Below are positions 60,238-64,000 of a stretch of 64,000 nt of DNA, piece by piece. The stretch's first letter is position 1. Each line of letters opens with the position of its first letter. A model generated the notes under the pieces. The model did no database searches. It saw only the letters and a list, made by a program, of their open reading frames with translations, and was not told the origin of the DNA. The position numbers were made by a program, and so were the translations under genes. Origin of the DNA: Irpex lacteus (Eukaryota > Basidiomycota > Agaricomycetes > Polyporales > Irpicaceae); contig MQVO02000017.1 in the NCBI GenBank assembly GCA_001986395.2, positions 558,001 through 622,000 of the forward strand, given 5' to 3'.

Positions 60238-61995
60238 ATGAATGCACACGCACTGAAACAACTTTCTCGCGCCGAACTCCAGAAGTTGGCCAAAGTTCGT
60301 GTTCTATGCATTGGCCGCCGCGTCTTCACTGTCGTCGTCGACTGACAGCCCCTCTATTAGAGCAACAACATCAAGGCAAATGGAAAGTCACAAAAAATCA
60401 TCGATGAACTCGTCAAGAAGTACTTAGAAGGGGTCCCAAAGTACGTAGTCGTCCGTCTCCGAAAGACGTGAGCTCGATGCTGACTGTGGCCGCAGAGTAG
60501 CGGCCCCTGTTCCACGGGCCTCCTCGAGGCTTCAGGCGACCCATGTAACAGTGGAAAATAAGAAGAACACCAAGGAGATAGGTACGTTATGAATCTCCCT
60601 CCCTCGAGCAGGGCGTTCTAATGGTTGTCAGACGAAGATAGGGACACTGGGCGGGAGGCTAAAGTGAACAAAGGCGAAGCCAAAGGGCAAGGTAAGTGCA
60701 TTTGTTAAAGATAATTATGTGTGTAACTCACTACGAGTACAGAAGGGGCCAGTAACGCGCAGACGGCGGACATTGCAGGTTTAACTTCGATGTCCGCGTC
60801 TCAGGCGAGCATCAAAGTTAAACCAACAACACCAACCGTGGCCCCAGATAATTACGAAGGTGGCGTCGCAGGGCTTAAGGAGAAGAGGACGGGCGTGCAT
60901 CCCGCCAATGAAGAAGTTGTAACACGTGTAGCGGAGAGTGAGTTTATTGTCGTTTTCCATGAGCATGAAAAAGCTCACAAACTCCGTTGCAGATTCCGAG
61001 GTCGAGCCAGATACCAGTCCAAATGGCACAGACGTAATCCCACAAGTCATTGAGTCAGGACCTGTCACGCCCGAGGTCGCTCAGCACAAGAAACCAAGTA
61101 CCCCACCTGGACAAGAGGCGAGCAGCCCAAACACTAGCGCGTCCGGGCGTGGTTACCGATTTGGTCAGCCATCGGCTTCCATCACAGGGCGGCGTATCGC
61201 AGGGGGAACGAGGGTATCTCGTTATCTCGCCACTCCTCGTGCGAGCTTGATGCAGGCCGGGAACAGATCGTCGAGCAGCCCACAGCTCGCCACACCAGAC
61301 GCGTTGGCAAAGTTGATGCCGGATGAATCAAGGGGGCCCCGCGAGAAGCCACTTTCGGGGAGTAGCCAGGTACGTGCAGTGATATAGAGGATTAATAGCG
61401 CGAAGCTGACTGCTTATTGCTATATGAGGTCTACTCCCAGGGTCGTCGCCGTAATATTCCTGCGTCGGACGATCTTCGCGATGGCGCGATGGACAACTCG
61501 AAGACACCACAGTCCGGTGCCTCTACGAGTTCCTCCTTCCCCGTTAGGGAGACTCCTTCCCCCGCTCCGGAACGCGAGGGAGCAACTGAGGCACAGGCCA
61601 AGGCCATGCTTCGTGCGTTGACGAAGAAGGTCGGAGAGCTGACCTACTGGCGTAACGAGCTGGCCAGCGCCCAGTACGTAATGAAACAGGCGACCGAGAG
61701 AAACAAAGCCATCCAGGAGAAAATCGTCGAAGTTCAGAGGCTCCGCAAGATAGCCGAGCGGTTTTACATGGCGGCTTTGAAGAAGGACGAGAGGTTGCAC
61801 AACGGCGCGAAGACGTGGAAGCCGCAAGAGCCTGAACAGCCAGAGAGGGATTACTCGTACGTGGCGGAGGAGAGTGAAGAGCAGGATACGTCGGACTTCG
61901 TCGCGGATAGTGACGAATCTCGTCCGTCGGCGGACAATGCTGATGACGCTGTTGATGGTGAGGTACAGGCCGGAGATGAGCCGCAACAAGCTTGA
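60238..61995 (+). CDS. SAP-domain coiled-coil protein, right-block copy
   Basis: Seven exons (60238..60294, 60361..60440, 60496..60581, 60632..60691, 60743..60937, 60993..61369, 61429..61995) give 473 aa. Residues 1-46 carry a SAP-like domain (LKQLSRAELQKLAKSNNIKA), matching the left-block copy in sequence, exon lengths (57, 80 nt) and phases. A charged disordered middle includes a basic YRFGQPSASITGRRIAGG-type patch. A coiled coil lies at ~340-410 (ALTKKVGELTYWRNELASAQ, VEVQRLRKIAERFY), then an acidic tail. Intron 1 has the uncommon donor GTTCGT. C-terminal to the SAP domain the two copies are highly diverged. DNA or chromatin binding is expected from the SAP domain; the partner and process are unknown. 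Confidence 0.82.
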
Positions 61996-64000
61996 GCCAG
62001 CGTAGAAGAATCGAGAGACTGGGTACCAACGATGTTGGGTAGAAGGGAGACTATTGGGTGCATACACGGCTTACCTTGATTCTTCTCTTCACTCAGCCTC
62101 TCAGTCTTTTGTCCCCGTCTTCTGCCCATCTCTAACTATCGCTGTGTTGTCTACTTCTATTCGATTAACGTCTTCAAGACTTCTGTAGAAACTTGCTATA
62201 AGTAGTTTGATATCCAAGTGACCATTGATTACTACGTACTGGGGCCAGTAACAATAACTGGGTGAATGTCTCCTCGGCGCTCATCGCGGATACTTCGCCC
62301 GTGCAGAAGATTCATCATTTCGAGTATGTCGCAGGCGGGCTTCTCAAGTAAAACATAGTGTGTGAAAGAGAGACAAAAGGTCCACCAGCTTTCTGTCCTT
62401 CTTGCTTGATCATAGTGAGATGGTGGATGGAAAAACGCGAGCCTTATGCCTCTTTTGGCAGTAATAATACAAGCTCCGATTGAACGTTACAGTGAGCTTG
62501 CGGCTTCGACGTTTCAACATCGAATCAACAAGTTCAAATTAATCCCACAGGTGCGCATACATTCAGAACCTGTAGGGCTAATGTTTGTTCTGAAACTTTG
62601 GTTGAGGAGTGTCGCCACAGGTCTAAATTGGTACCTCCAACCTACAACTGAGAACTCGCCATCCAGGTCGTCAAGATCGACAGCGATGGTATAATATGTC
62701 CAGTGCTCTATCTACTTGGTGTATAATTCATGCTCCAGATACTAGTAGTGCCGCATTAAGCATGCAGGACCTATATGACCACGGGGGAACAAGGCCGCGA
62801 CAGCACTTCAGGAATCGCCGGGTGCGACGTATCCTGCTGCCCAACTCATTGCTTCTGGCCGAGGTATTTTAGATGTCAAAGTCCACGCAAACTGCCTTCA
62901 ATCTCCGTTTTCACAACAACACACATATCTAATCAGCTTCTGGAGAACGTAGATCTGTATTGTTTTTCATTGATCCGCGATGATTGTGGAAAGGGTCTGG
63001 TCAGGTACAGTCGTTGCTTCCATTCATAACAATCTCTCACATTACTAATAATCGTCTGCAGTATCAGCGGATGTCTACCGTCATGCAACTTTCAGTATAC
63101 GAGAGAGGGCTCTATTAGATTAATAAGGGAAACAGTGCCCCGGAGAAAGGATAGAACTGCGAGCAGACTGCCACAGAGTTGCAAGTCTGGCTCGGACGGA
63201 CTCTTTCGCCGAGTCAGTCGCAAACCACTTGTACGTCTACGCTATTATTACACTGGAGAGTAAGTACTACTAAGAGGTACGTGAGTTCAATCAGCAACTA
63301 GAGAAACGTGTTGTTGATATAGTCTTCTCAGAGACGAATTGGGAGTGCGACATACGGCAGGCTGCCGACGATGAGCGTTGCGTGCATCCACTGTCTTTGT
63401 GCATGAATAGCCACACCTGCATATGCTGCAGATCCCACTAAGCTACTGTATCCGGTAGCGTGTTCAGTTCAAACTCGAAGGAGAGCGGTAAGTATTGCCA
63501 AGTATACTACTATGATAACACAATAGCCTCGGGCTGACTTTGTAAAGCTGTCCCAGACCTTTGATTCCGCCAATTTCCTAATCACGCGGACATTGCGTAC
63601 CGATACGCCATACATGGATCGCATCATACATTCTTCCTACAAAGTGCTTCAACCACCCGCCGCGGCCCACCTTGTAGCACTCGAGATGCCTAATAGCCTC
63701 ATACGAGTCGGACGTATCAAGGAATCATCTATGACGAACTCGCACCTGAGTCTTTTTTGTATCAGATTGCCATGACTCAGTCTGCCCGCCGGAAGTGGTA
63801 ATTTGTGCTCCAGCAACACGGTATGCCAGCTCACACGAGGTGTGTGTACTTCACTACATGTCGGGTTTGTCACGCCAGTCACATAGACGAGGCAGTTGTA
63901 TGAATTCAAGTTGTCTCTAACTGACATATTGCACGTAGGACTCGGAATTTTTCCGCTCTTGATAGTGTATAAAAGACTTCAAGCCCGTCCAGAGAACTTG
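61996..64000. other. Gene-free right end
   Basis: Two kilobases downstream of the SAP gene with only short unsupported open frames on both strands (for example 62446-62694 plus and 63649-63927 minus). No repeat family or RNA gene was recognised. Confidence 0.45.
63968..63975 (+). promoter_or_regulatory. TATA box near the window edge
   Basis: TATAAAAG in a GTGTATAAAAGAC context, 25 bp before the end of the window. It could be the core promoter of a plus-strand gene lying just outside. No start codon is visible. Confidence 0.3.

Noticed and set aside
1..64000. CRISPR arrays, rRNA, viral or integrated phage-like genes
   Set aside because: No evenly spaced identical repeats with unique spacers, no rRNA-like conserved blocks and no capsid, polymerase or integrase motifs were seen on either strand.

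Overview
The window reads as nuclear DNA of a filamentous basidiomycete, most likely an agaricomycete. The genes are densely packed and broken by many short GT-AG introns of about 50-80 nt. Two genes encode DUF6533-type seven-helix membrane proteins, a family typical of Agaricomycetes. Many proteins are Ser/Pro/Thr-rich. I suspect a Rhizoctonia/Ceratobasidium-type fungus, but this is a guess from style, not a database match. No rRNA, convincing tRNA, CRISPR array or intact transposase was seen. Exon boundaries were assigned by eye from splice signals, reading phase and comparison of paralogues inside the window. Where exons are listed, their lengths sum to an open frame.

Layout. 1-0.64 kb: 3' end of a DUF6533 gene (+). 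0.64-3.4 kb: gene-free, with AT-rich palindromes that look like transposon remains. 3.5-10.6 kb: two minus-strand genes for Ser/Pro-rich membrane proteins. 11.4-12.2 kb: an Apq12-like nuclear-envelope protein (+), tail to tail with set1 (-, 12.8-17.2 kb), the H3K4 methyltransferase of COMPASS, recovered as six exons and 1348 aa. 17.2-19.3 kb: gene-free, with a 200-bp TA-flanked MITE. 19.3-29.1 kb: one very long, intron-rich gene for a single-pass membrane protein with three LEA-2/DUF3712-like modules (Tag1-like). 36.7-48.4 kb: an 18-exon gene for a 3572-aa PH-domain and repeat-helix protein. 49.8-52.2 kb: a basidiomycete protein of unknown function. 52.9-55.2 kb: a complete 16-exon DUF6533 gene (-).

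Main discovery. Two mirror-image blocks, at 30.0-34.7 kb and 56.0-62.0 kb, flank the 21-kb core. Each has a gene for a SAP-domain/coiled-coil protein, divergently transcribed from genes of a second family with a DUF3820-like N-terminal motif and a conserved ending (consensus IEREHGK..R..ANWEVRDK). The order outward from the SAP gene is the same in both blocks: type I DUF3820-like gene, then type II. The divergent promoters are about the same length (631 and 652 bp). They share a 23-bp element (20/23 identical) at nearly the same distance from the SAP start codon. SAP exons 1 and 2 are exactly the same length in both copies (57 and 80 nt). This is best explained by an inverted segmental duplication of a two-family module. 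The left block has since decayed: its type I copy has lost the DUF3820-like segment and carries a 10-bp tandem duplication that breaks the frame. What the module does is unknown. SAP domains usually bind DNA, so a nuclear role is the simplest guess.
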